From CAXXOK01 sp963675925 (GTDB taxonomy: Bacteria; Bacillota; Clostridia; Christensenellales; Aristaeellaceae): a stretch of DNA of 64,000 nt. The stretch is taken from NCBI GenBank assembly GCA_963675925.2, contig CAXXIB010000006.1, forward strand, positions 161,796 to 225,795, given 5' to 3'. Made by a program: the position numbers and the translations under genes. The notes under the pieces were generated by a model, which was given only the letters and a program-made list of their open reading frames with translations, did not search any database and was not told the DNA's origin. Of the stretch, positions 28,216 to 35,766 are shown piece after piece; the stretch's first letter is position 1, and each line of letters opens with the position of its first letter.

Positions 28216-28884
28216 TTGAAGAAATTTGGAATTTTAACGATCACGCTATTACTGCTGACTACAAGCTGCGCCGCAACGCAGTCCGATACCGTGTCCTCGG
28301 CCACGATGAACCGCTACCGTGAAAACGAAATTATGGAGTACCAGGGCGCGCGGTTGGACCCGGCGGTAGGTCCGCGGGATAACTCTATTAAGGGCGTACA
28401 GCAGGTGGATATAACTAGCTATACGCTCACGATTGACGGGCTGGTCGACGAGGAAACAGTGCTGACCTACGATGAAGTGCTGGCCCTGCCGGAATACCAA
28501 CGCTTAATAACCCTGCACTGCGTGGAAGGGTGGGATGCGACCATCCTGTGGCAAGGCGTGCTCATCGAAGATATTTTAAACCTCGCGGGCGTGCAGCCGG
28601 AGGCCGTTACGGTCATCTTTTCGGCGGTAGACGGCTATACCACATCTTTGCCCCTGCAGACCATTTTGAACAATCAGCTCATCATGGCATACGAAGCCAA
28701 CAGCCTCCCGCTCCCGGCAGAAATGGGGTATCCCTTCATTGTCGTGGCGGAGGATAAACTGGGCTATAAATGGGCCAGATGGGTGAACAAAATCACCCTG
28801 TCCGATGACGAAAATTACCTGGGATACTGGGAAGCGTTTGGCTACTCCAACGATGCAGCCGTGGACGACGACAGGAAACACTGA
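28216..28884 (+). CDS. Lipoprotein with oxidoreductase molybdopterin-binding domain
   Basis: A 222-residue exported protein. Residues 1-18 form a lipoprotein signal with the lipobox LTTSC (lipidated Cys at 18). The mature part is a sulfite-oxidase-fold domain (about residues 62-210) with the Moco-ligating Cys at 102 in LHCVEGWDATILWQGV, as in YedY/MsrP-type enzymes, and the GYKWARWVNKI segment near the end. It starts at a TTG (28216) behind AGGGGAGGG. It would be anchored outside the membrane and reduce or oxidise an unknown substrate. No heme partner, membrane subunit or Moco-biosynthesis gene is adjacent. Confidence 0.88.
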   Translation: MKKFGILTITLLLLTTSCAATQSDTVSSATMNRYRENEIMEYQGARLDPAVGPRDNSIKGVQQVDITSYTLTIDGLVDEETVLTYDEVLALPEYQRLITLHCVEGWDATILWQGVLIEDILNLAGVQPEAVTVIFSAVDGYTTSLPLQTILNNQLIMAYEANSLPLPAEMGYPFIVVAEDKLGYKWARWVNKITLSDDENYLGYWEAFGYSNDAAVDDDRKH

Positions 28885-28938
28885 TCGCCTTGTGCAGCCG
28901 AAACGTTGTGCGAATTTCTGCGAAATGAGAACAACCCC

Positions 28939-28989
28939 TTGCAAATCTATGAAAAAAACCGTATGCTATGAGCATAGGTAAAACGTTTT
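28939..28989 (+). promoter_or_regulatory. Promoter and LacI-type operator for cellobiose phosphorylase
   Basis: A -35 box TTGCAA (28939-28944) and -10 box TATGCT (28962-28967) are spaced by 17 bases. Just downstream is the perfect palindrome AAAACGTTTT (28980-28989) with the central CG typical of LacI/CcpA-family operators. It matches the core of a cre site but not its outer bases, so either catabolite control or a specific sugar repressor is possible. Confidence 0.6.
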
Positions 28990-29006
28990 CGTAGAGGAGC
29001 GGGTCT

Positions 29007-31451
29007 ATGGATACTTACGGTTATTTTGACGATCAAAACCGGGAGTTTATCATTACGCAGCCGGATACGCCATATCCCTGGATTAACTATCTGGGGAGCG
29101 AAGCATTCTTTTCGCTCATGAGCAATACCTCCGGTGGCTATTCATTTTACAAGGACGCGCGGCTGCTTAGGCTGACGCGATATCGCTATAACAATGTGCC
29201 GACCGATGCCGGTGGCAAGTATTATTACCTGCGCGACGGGGATACCGTGTGGAACCCCGGCTGGCAGCCAACCCAAACAAAACTGGACAGCTACCGGTGC
29301 TATCATGGTACGGGGTATACGCGCATTGTATCGGTTAAGAACGGGCTGAAAGCCGAGCAGTGTGTTATGGTGCCGTTTGGGTTTCGAGCAGAGGTAACCA
29401 AGCTGACACTCACCAACGAAACTACGGCCGAGAAGCAAGTCAGCCTGTACAGCTTTGTGGAGTTTTGCCTGTGGAATGCACTGGATGATGCCACCAATTA
29501 CCAGCGCAATTATGCCCTGGCAGAAATGGAAATTGAAAACGGTGGCGCGGTGCTGTACCACAAAACCGAATACCGGGAACGCCGCAACCATTACGCAGTC
29601 TATGCCGTCAACACGGATGTGGACGGCTTTGACACCGACCGTGAATCCTTTCTCGGTCTGTATAACGGATTTGGCAGTCCGCAGGTTGTAGCGGAAGACA
29701 AATCCCGCAATAGCCATGCCCACGGCTGGGCGCCCATCGGCAGCCACAACATTCGCCGAAGCTTAAAGCCGGGCGAAAGCGTTAGCTTTGTGTTTGTGTT
29801 AGGCTATTGTGAAATCCCGAAAGACCATAAATTCGTCGCACCGGGTGTGATCAACAAAGAGGATGCGCACACCTTGCTTGCGGCGTTTAAGACAACGGAT
29901 CAGTTCGACCAAAAGCTGGAAGAACTCAAGGACTACTGGACCAAGCTGCTCAGCCGCTTCTCTATCCAGTCGGAGGACGAAAAGTTCAACCGGCAGATCA
30001 ATTTATGGAACCAATACCAGTGCATGGTGACCTTTAACATGAGTCGCTCTGCCAGCTACTTTGAAAGCGGGATCGGCCGGGGTATGGGCTTCCGCGATTG
30101 CAGCCAGGACCTGCTAGGCTTTGTGCACCTGATTCCCGAACGCGCCAGAGAGCGCATACTGGATATTGCCGCTACACAGTTTCCCGATGGCAGCGCATAC
30201 CACCAGTATCAACCCCTGACCAAGCGCGGCAACCAGGATGTGGGCCGCAACTTTAACGATGATCCGCTATGGTTGCTGTACGCTGTGAATGCGTACCTGA
30301 AAGAGACTGGAGATTTTGAAATTCTCGATGTGATGGTCGATTTTGATAACGATCCCGATCAAGCTGCGCCGCTGCTTGAGCACCTGCGCCGTGCGTTCCA
30401 CTATACTGCCGATCACCTCGGCCCTCATGGCCTGCCGCTTATCGGCCGTGCGGACTGGAACGACTGCTTGAACCTGAATTGCTTCTCGGAAGAACCTGGC
30501 GAGAGCTTCCAGACGGTGACCAATAACGATACGGGCATTGCCGAAAGCATCTTTATTGCGGGCATGTTTGTGGGCGCAGCCGACGACTATGCCGAGATTT
30601 TTGCAAGCCTTGACGACGCACAGGAAGCGGCCTATGCCTTGGCCCAAAAAGAGAAGATAACTCAAGCGGTTGAAAAACACGGCTGGGATGGACAATGGTT
30701 CCTTCGCGCTTACGATGCCAGTGGTGATAAGGTTGGCTCTGACGACTGCCAGGAAGGTAAAATCTTTATCGAACCGCAGGGTATGTGCGTGATGGCCGGT
30801 ATCGGCAAGGATAACGGTATGGCGCAAAAAGCGCTGGATTCCGTGCGTGAACATCTGCTGTTTGAGCATGGCGTCGTGCTGAACTGGCCGGCCTACAAAC
30901 AGTATCACCTGAACCTGGGTGAAATCAGCTCCTATCCGCCGGGCTACAAGGAAAACGGCTCGGTGTTCTGCCATAACAATCCCTGGGTGGCGATCGGCGA
31001 AACGGTGCTGGGTCACGGGGACAGAGCCTTTGATATATACCGCCGCATTGCGCCGGCCTATATTGAAGATCAAAAACTCCACCGCACCGAGCCCTATGTG
31101 TACAGCCAGACGATCAACGGAATGGAAAGCGATAAACCCGGCGAAGCCCGCAACAGCTGGCTGACGGGTACGGCGGCTTATAACTTCTATGCCGCATCGC
31201 AGGCGATACTGGGCATCAAGCCGCAGTTTTCGGGTCTGATGATCGACCCGTGTCTGCCGGGGCACTTGAAGACTGTCACAGTATACCGCAGATTCCGTGG
31301 GCGGGAGTATGAGATCGAGATTCAAAACAACAGCAACGGCGAAAAACACAAGGTCTCACTTGTTGTTGATGGCAAACCAATCGACGGTCAGATCATTCCG
31401 CTGTCTATGGATACAAAAAAGACCTGCAAAGTGCAGGCGATTGTGGAATAA
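29007..31451 (+). CDS. Cellobiose phosphorylase (GH94)
   Basis: An 814-residue cytoplasmic enzyme that splits cellobiose with phosphate to glucose 1-phosphate and glucose, saving ATP. The sequence is very close to my memory of the clostridial cellobiose phosphorylase family: N-terminal FFDD...TPYPWINYLG, the NQYQCMVTFNMSRSASYFES and GIGRGMGFRD blocks, and RADWNDCLNLNCFS (residues 481 onward) where the general acid Asp lies. Late blocks SYPPGYKENG and NSWLTGTAA are also conserved. Length matches the family. The gene has its own promoter and operator. Cellodextrin phosphorylase or chitobiose phosphorylase are less likely alternatives. The MFS transporter in the next operon could supply sugar. 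Confidence 0.93.
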   Translation: MDTYGYFDDQNREFIITQPDTPYPWINYLGSEAFFSLMSNTSGGYSFYKDARLLRLTRYRYNNVPTDAGGKYYYLRDGDTVWNPGWQPTQTKLDSYRCYHGTGYTRIVSVKNGLKAEQCVMVPFGFRAEVTKLTLTNETTAEKQVSLYSFVEFCLWNALDDATNYQRNYALAEMEIENGGAVLYHKTEYRERRNHYAVYAVNTDVDGFDTDRESFLGLYNGFGSPQVVAEDKSRNSHAHGWAPIGSHNIRRSLKPGESVSFVFVLGYCEIPKDHKFVAPGVINKEDAHTLLAAFKTTDQFDQKLEELKDYWTKLLSRFSIQSEDEKFNRQINLWNQYQCMVTFNMSRSASYFESGIGRGMGFRDCSQDLLGFVHLIPERARERILDIAATQFPDGSAYHQYQPLTKRGNQDVGRNFNDDPLWLLYAVNAYLKETGDFEILDVMVDFDNDPDQAAPLLEHLRRAFHYTADHLGPHGLPLIGRADWNDCLNLNCFSEEPGESFQTVTNNDTGIAESIFIAGMFVGAADDYAEIFASLDDAQEAAYALAQKEKITQAVEKHGWDGQWFLRAYDASGDKVGSDDCQEGKIFIEPQGMCVMAGIGKDNGMAQKALDSVREHLLFEHGVVLNWPAYKQYHLNLGEISSYPPGYKENGSVFCHNNPWVAIGETVLGHGDRAFDIYRRIAPAYIEDQKLHRTEPYVYSQTINGMESDKPGEARNSWLTGTAAYNFYAASQAILGIKPQFSGLMIDPCLPGHLKTVTVYRRFRGREYEIEIQNNSNGEKHKVSLVVDGKPIDGQIIPLSMDTKKTCKVQAIVE

Positions 31452-31457
31452 TCGAGC

Positions 31458-31934
31458 TTACTTGTGGTACCGTTGCCCAGCGTTGATTTTGGCAGCGCGG
31501 TATAGCTGCTCCAGCAGTACAATGCGCGCCAGCTGATGGGGGAAGGTCATCCTGCTCATAGAAAGGCGTTCCTGCGCGCGGGATATCACGCTTTCGTGAA
31601 GTCCCAGCGAGCCGCCGATGATAAACACGATTTCACTTTTCCCGGAGACAAACAAATCGCTTAACTTGCCTGCCAGCTCTTCGCTGGCGGGCTGTTTTGC
31701 ATCGATACACAGGGCGATAACATACGCCGAATCGGGAATGCGCTTCAGCATTTTAGCGGCTTCGGCTTCCTGTGTTTTCGCAATTGCCGTATCGGACAGT
31801 TGCTTGGGTTCAGGTTCATCCGCAACCTCTGTAACAGCGCAGGGCATCAGCTGGGAGAGGCGTTTCAGGTATTCCTTTTGCGCATCCTGAAAATAGCGCT
31901 CCCGAAGCTTGCCAACACACAATACAGTAATCAA
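31458..31934 (-). CDS. rlmH: 23S rRNA (pseudouridine1915-N3)-methyltransferase
   Basis: A 158-residue SPOUT-class enzyme (YbeA family) that methylates pseudouridine 1915 in helix 69. Conserved parts are the start MITVLCVGKLRERYF, IFIIGGSLGLHESV-like FIIGGSLGLHESV and the C-terminal PHQLARIVLLEQLYRA followed by GQRYHK. It overlaps the preceding small gene by four bases and is the last gene of a leftward operon, in the common association with the WalJ-type hydrolase. Confidence 0.97.
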   Translation of the reverse strand: MITVLCVGKLRERYFQDAQKEYLKRLSQLMPCAVTEVADEPEPKQLSDTAIAKTQEAEAAKMLKRIPDSAYVIALCIDAKQPASEELAGKLSDLFVSGKSEIVFIIGGSLGLHESVISRAQERLSMSRMTFPHQLARIVLLEQLYRAAKINAGQRYHK

Positions 31935-32200
31935 ACGGTACCCTCCTCAAGCAGGGTAAACAAGGTAGCGTCGATGCGGATATCGCGGAACAGACGGTCA
32001 AAATAATTCGCATCACCACCGGCAATAAACAGGGTGACCAGCGTTTCCTGCGTGCCGACATCTGTTACCGTATGCAGAGTGCCGCGGCAGTCGCGCAGGA
32101 TACAGCCGTCGTGGAGCGCCGGGGCATCCTCAGCCATGGCAAACAGCATGACGCCGAACCCATCAATGGTTACTGTTTCATCCAGCACGTGAAACTCCAT
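31931..32200 (-). CDS. Small hypothetical protein between walJ and rlmH
   Basis: An 89-residue acidic soluble protein with a regular beta-rich pattern and no recognised domain. It overlaps rlmH by four bases and starts nine bases after the end of walJ, so it is part of the operon. The codon use is that of its neighbours. No function is assigned. Confidence 0.72.
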   Translation of the reverse strand: MEFHVLDETVTIDGFGVMLFAMAEDAPALHDGCILRDCRGTLHTVTDVGTQETLVTLFIAGGDANYFDRLFRDIRIDATLFTLLEEGTV

Positions 32201-32209
32201 GCAGTCCTC

Positions 32210-33001
32210 CTATATGCGGTACAGTTGCCCGGCCTGGAAGCGGCTGGCAAGATCCAAACTCACGTCCTCGCCGATGATGGCACCTTCTTGGGTCAGCGCG
32301 TCGGATACGACACGGTAGGCCATCTCCGGCGTGTTGTTTTCCTGGCTTAAGTGTCCAAGCAGCAGGTGCTTTGTGCCGCTGTGCAGTAGCTTTACGGCAG
32401 CCTGCGCACCGGCATCGTTGCTCAGGTGACCCTTTCGCCCTAAAATCCGTGTTTTCAGGTGCGCCGGGTAGGAGCGATTGTTTTGCAGCATCTCCGGATC
32501 GTGATTGCTCTCCAGCAGAACAATATCCGCACTTTCTATCGCCTGAAAAACGGACTTGGAAAAATAGCCAAGGTCGGTGGCAACGGCAACGCTGTGCTTG
32601 CCAATAAAAAAGCGAAAGCCCGTCGGTTCGTTGGCATCGTGGGGGATAGCAAAGGGAACAGCTTCGATATCTTCAATGAAAAAGCTCTCGTCTGCACGCA
32701 CGGTTATGCGGTGCTGGCTTGGCAGTTGGCCGATTTTGCGGGCCATACCGTCCCAGGTGCCTTCGGTGGCATAAATGGGAATGTTCAACTTACGGCTGAT
32801 AATCCCAGCGCCTTTCATGTGATCCGTATGCTCATGGGTAATCAGTAGTGCGCGAATCGCGGCAATGTCCAGCTTGGCTTTGACAAGCGCTTCCAGCAGT
32901 TGTTTGCCGCTCATGCCGCTGTCAATCAGCACAGCGCCGCGATCGGTGGATAAATAGGCGCTATTGCCGCTGGAACCGGAAAACAGGGTGCAGAATTGCA
33001 A
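32210..33001 (-). CDS. walJ: WalJ/YycJ-type metallo-beta-lactamase-fold hydrolase
   Basis: A 263-residue metallo-hydrolase. The metal-binding motif is THEHTDHMKG at about residues 54-63, with the later ligands in PHDANEPTGFRF and DIVLLESNHD. The N-terminal FSGSSGNSAYL signature is typical of the YycJ branch, which associates with the WalRK cell-wall regulon in other Firmicutes and is a putative exonuclease. The walRK genes are absent here; only the frequent neighbour rlmH is present. Confidence 0.9.
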   Translation of the reverse strand: MQFCTLFSGSSGNSAYLSTDRGAVLIDSGMSGKQLLEALVKAKLDIAAIRALLITHEHTDHMKGAGIISRKLNIPIYATEGTWDGMARKIGQLPSQHRITVRADESFFIEDIEAVPFAIPHDANEPTGFRFFIGKHSVAVATDLGYFSKSVFQAIESADIVLLESNHDPEMLQNNRSYPAHLKTRILGRKGHLSNDAGAQAAVKLLHSGTKHLLLGHLSQENNTPEMAYRVVSDALTQEGAIIGEDVSLDLASRFQAGQLYRI

Positions 33002-33005
33002 GGGC

Positions 33006-33854
33006 TTACCGCCTTTCGGGGGAATGGGTCTGCGGAGACGAATCGGGGATAAAGCCTTCGAACATCACCGCGTCATAGCGCATATGCGCCAGGTCAAGAT
33101 CGTGTTGATTGCGGACTGTCCAGGTGATCAGCAGTGGCCTAAACAGCCTGCGAATCAGTTTCAGGGAAAGCGATTTGTCATGCTCAAAGCCATAGGCAAT
33201 GAAATGTGGTCGGGACAGTACATTGATCAGCAAATGCTTAAGCAGGAATGCTTTTGTCTTAGGGGTGCTTTGATCGAACTGCCCGGTCGATAGCTGCCCG
33301 CGCAGCTCATGCGGGGCGTGCCTGCGCAGGTAGCGCACGATGGAAGGATGAAACGATTCCAGGCAATAGTCACCGCCGTATGTCTCCAGTATCGCTAGGG
33401 CGGCGCGCACCGTATGCAGGTACTGCTTATGGTGTTTCAGTTCGATAATCAGCGGGACCCTGCCGTCTATCATCGTAAGAAAATCAGCAAACAGGGGAAT
33501 CGGGCTTCCGTCCGGCAGCATGGGCAGGTCGGCATAGTTTGTCTGCTCAATCTCAGCCTGCACACCGCAGACACGCAGGGTGTCCAGGTCATGGTGCACT
33601 ACAATCTGCCCGTCGCGTGTGGATTGGATATCCATTTCAATACCGTATCCGCGTTCTTTGGCCATCTTGAATGCCCGCATGCTGTTTTCGATTACGGATT
33701 GATTTCCATCGTGCAGGCCGCGGTGCGCATACAGCACATCCCGCCTGAAGGTTTTTGGGAACGGCCTGCGTGCAGACGCGATCAACCAAAGGTATCCTGC
33801 AAAAAGCAGCAGTAATACAGAAAATCCAAATAGGAACCACAGTGCAAAAACCAT
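33006..33854 (-). CDS. Membrane-anchored glycerophosphodiester phosphodiesterase family protein
   Basis: A 282-residue protein with one N-terminal membrane segment (about residues 3-22) and a GDPD-type TIM barrel. The catalytic signature is AHRGLHDGNQSVIENSM, followed by EMDIQSTRDGQIVVHHD with the metal ligands and second catalytic His. It probably hydrolyses glycerophosphodiesters at the membrane surface. The start at 33854 gives a sensible anchor; a longer frame reaching 33920 lies inside the transporter gene. One base separates it from the MFS gene, implying joint transcription. Confidence 0.9.
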   Translation of the reverse strand: MVFALWFLFGFSVLLLLFAGYLWLIASARRPFPKTFRRDVLYAHRGLHDGNQSVIENSMRAFKMAKERGYGIEMDIQSTRDGQIVVHHDLDTLRVCGVQAEIEQTNYADLPMLPDGSPIPLFADFLTMIDGRVPLIIELKHHKQYLHTVRAALAILETYGGDYCLESFHPSIVRYLRRHAPHELRGQLSTGQFDQSTPKTKAFLLKHLLINVLSRPHFIAYGFEHDKSLSLKLIRRLFRPLLITWTVRNQHDLDLAHMRYDAVMFEGFIPDSSPQTHSPERR

Positions 33855-33855
33855 A

Positions 33856-35169
33856 TCAATCGTCTCCGGCGTTAAAGGCTTCCAGCTTGCTCTTTGGCGG
33901 CAGCGGCTTGGAATCGCCATGCTTGGCCATGGAAATGGTCACAAGGGAAATCGCAACCATAATCGCGGCATAGGGTGCGAGTGTGTGGTAGCCGACGTGT
34001 TCCATCAGAAAGCCGCTCACCGTTGGTGTAATGGCCTGCGCGGCCATGGAGAAGGTGTAGTAGTACCCTGTAAACTGGCCGACATCGCCCGATTTGGAGA
34101 TTTCCACGACCATCGGGTAGCTGTTGACATTGATGGACGCCCAGGCGACACCCACCAGGGCAAGGATGATGTAAATGAAGAAGTTATTGTTCTGAAACAG
34201 CGAGAAGGCTAGAAAGCTGAGCGAAAGCAGGGCAACCCCGAACTGAATCATGCGTTTACGGCCGATTTTGGAGGAGATAATGCCGATGGGAATGAAGCAG
34301 ATCAGCGCTGCGGCGTTGGCCACCAACAGCAAGTCGGAAGCCGCTTTCAAACCCATACCCCATTGCTCCTGCACGAAGCGGGAGAAGGCGGAGGTTACGG
34401 CATTATAGCCCATAAACCAGAAGAACACCGAAAACAGGATGAAGAATAAGCTGCGCTTGACCGCCGGGTTCATGGAACGCAGGCTGGCCTTTTTTACGTC
34501 GGCAGCGGTTTTTTCTTCTTCGGTTTCTTCGTCGTATGTATCATTAAATTCGGCGGTTTCCTTGGCCAGTTTGTTCTCACGTATGGAGAGCACCACGATG
34601 ATAACGGCAACCAGCATGAATGCACCAACTGCGTAGATAATGCTGGTATAGTCTTCCGACCCATCTGCGCGGGTAGCCAGCAGCAGTTTGGTCAGCACGA
34701 GCATCAGCACACCGCCCAGCGAGCCCATTAGGTTGATGACGGCGTTACCTTTGGAGCGCAGAGGCTTAGGCGTTACATCCGGCATCAGCGCAACGGCAGG
34801 GGAGCGGTAGGTGCTCATCGCTACGAGCAGCAGGAACAGCACAACCATGAATAAAAGCAGGCTTTGCTGGTTGATAGCAAAGGGCAGGAATCCCATTAAT
34901 ACGACAGCGCCCAGCGTACCAAATACGATATACGGTGTACGCTTGCCAAAGCGTGTTTTGGTACGGTCTGACAGCATACCAAAGAACGGTAGCAAAAAAA
35001 GCGCCAGAATATTATCCAGCGCCATGACCGCCCCAACGGCGGTGTCACCAATACCAAAGTCGTATTTTAGCACTTTCTGGATGATGCTGTCGTACATCTG
35101 CCAGAAAGCGCTAATGGACATGAAAGCGAAACCTACCAGGATCGTGCGGCTTTTGTTCAGTTTCATCAA
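33856..35169 (-). CDS. MFS transporter of the SLC45/glycoside-cation type
   Basis: A 437-residue membrane protein with twelve predicted helices and a charged central loop with an acidic stretch (NDTYDEETEEEKTA, about residues 212-225). The loop between helices 2 and 3 has the MFS motif GMLSDRTKTRFGKRTPYI. This N-terminal pattern (FWQMYDSIIQKVL and ALDNILALFLLPFFGMLSDR) is that of SLC45-like sugar transporters. A sugar substrate is likely but not proven; cellobiose is possible because cellobiose phosphorylase is nearby, though on another transcript. Confidence 0.87.
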   Translation of the reverse strand: MMKLNKSRTILVGFAFMSISAFWQMYDSIIQKVLKYDFGIGDTAVGAVMALDNILALFLLPFFGMLSDRTKTRFGKRTPYIVFGTLGAVVLMGFLPFAINQQSLLLFMVVLFLLLVAMSTYRSPAVALMPDVTPKPLRSKGNAVINLMGSLGGVLMLVLTKLLLATRADGSEDYTSIIYAVGAFMLVAVIIVVLSIRENKLAKETAEFNDTYDEETEEEKTAADVKKASLRSMNPAVKRSLFFILFSVFFWFMGYNAVTSAFSRFVQEQWGMGLKAASDLLLVANAAALICFIPIGIISSKIGRKRMIQFGVALLSLSFLAFSLFQNNNFFIYIILALVGVAWASINVNSYPMVVEISKSGDVGQFTGYYYTFSMAAQAITPTVSGFLMEHVGYHTLAPYAAIMVAISLVTISMAKHGDSKPLPPKSKLEAFNAGDD

Positions 35170-35205
35170 AGCGTCCTCCTTTAAAGGCTTAACGCTATCA
35201 TAGTA

Positions 35206-35577
35206 TTACGCTTTTTGATTGTCAATATGGCGGCGGATAGCCTGAAAAGTTTCTTCGGATATATCGTGCTCGATCTGGCAGGCATCCTCCTGCGCGGTTT
35301 CCGGATTAACGCCTAAACTGATTAAAAACTGCGTCAGTGTCTGGTGCCGCTCGTACATGCTTTTGGCAATCTGCAGGCCTTTTTCGGTAATGGTGATCAG
35401 GCCATCCTTTTCCATGGTGATATAGCCGTTTTCCCGCAGTCGCTTTGTGGCATAGCTTACGCTGGGCTTGGTTACACCCAGTTCGTTTGCAATGTCGATG
35501 GAGCGAATATACCCGTGCTGCAATTTCAGCATCAGCATGGTCTCCAGATAATCCTGGGAAGACTTGAGTATCTGCAT
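35206..35577 (-). CDS. DtxR/MntR-family metal-dependent repressor
   Basis: A 123-residue metalloregulator. The winged helix is at residues 1-60 (LQHGYIRSIDIANELGVTKPSVSYATKRLRENGYI), and the dimerisation/metal domain follows with the ligand-rich HDISEETFQAIRRH and EDACQIEH segments. There is no SH3-like third domain, so it is the short MntR-like form. The start at 35577 has AGGAGG behind it. Being the last gene of the feoA-feoB cluster, which carries two matching GTTAG-N6-CTAAC sites, it most likely senses Fe2+ and represses iron uptake. Confidence 0.9.
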   Translation of the reverse strand: MQILKSSQDYLETMLMLKLQHGYIRSIDIANELGVTKPSVSYATKRLRENGYITMEKDGLITITEKGLQIAKSMYERHQTLTQFLISLGVNPETAQEDACQIEHDISEETFQAIRRHIDNQKA

Positions 35578-35611
35578 GGGTTCACCTCCTTTCCTTCCTG
35601 AATTTGCTAAG

Positions 35612-35755
35612 TTACATATTGGTGTGACAGCCCATGCTGCAGTGACCGCAGTCACCGCCGCAGCTGCCTTTTCCTTTCTTTTTATCAGCGATCATCTTCC
35701 ATACGATGCCGCCTACGATGAGCAGTACAATACCGCCTACAATATAGTTTGCCAT
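35612..35755 (-). CDS. FeoB-associated Cys-rich membrane protein
   Basis: A 47-residue protein with one N-terminal membrane helix (about residues 4-20), a lysine-rich stretch and a cysteine-rich tail with four Cys (CGGDCGHCSMGC). Such proteins regularly lie next to feoB in Firmicutes and may help move or insert ferrous iron. It is 11 bases after feoB on the same strand. Confidence 0.88.
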   Translation of the reverse strand: MANYIVGGIVLLIVGGIVWKMIADKKKGKGSCGGDCGHCSMGCHTNM

Positions 35756-35766
35756 GTTGTGTCTCC

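Noticed and set aside
30267..31349. A 360-residue minus-strand frame opposite cellobiose phosphorylase
   Set aside because: Antisense reading of a highly conserved GH94 gene; composition is not protein-like.
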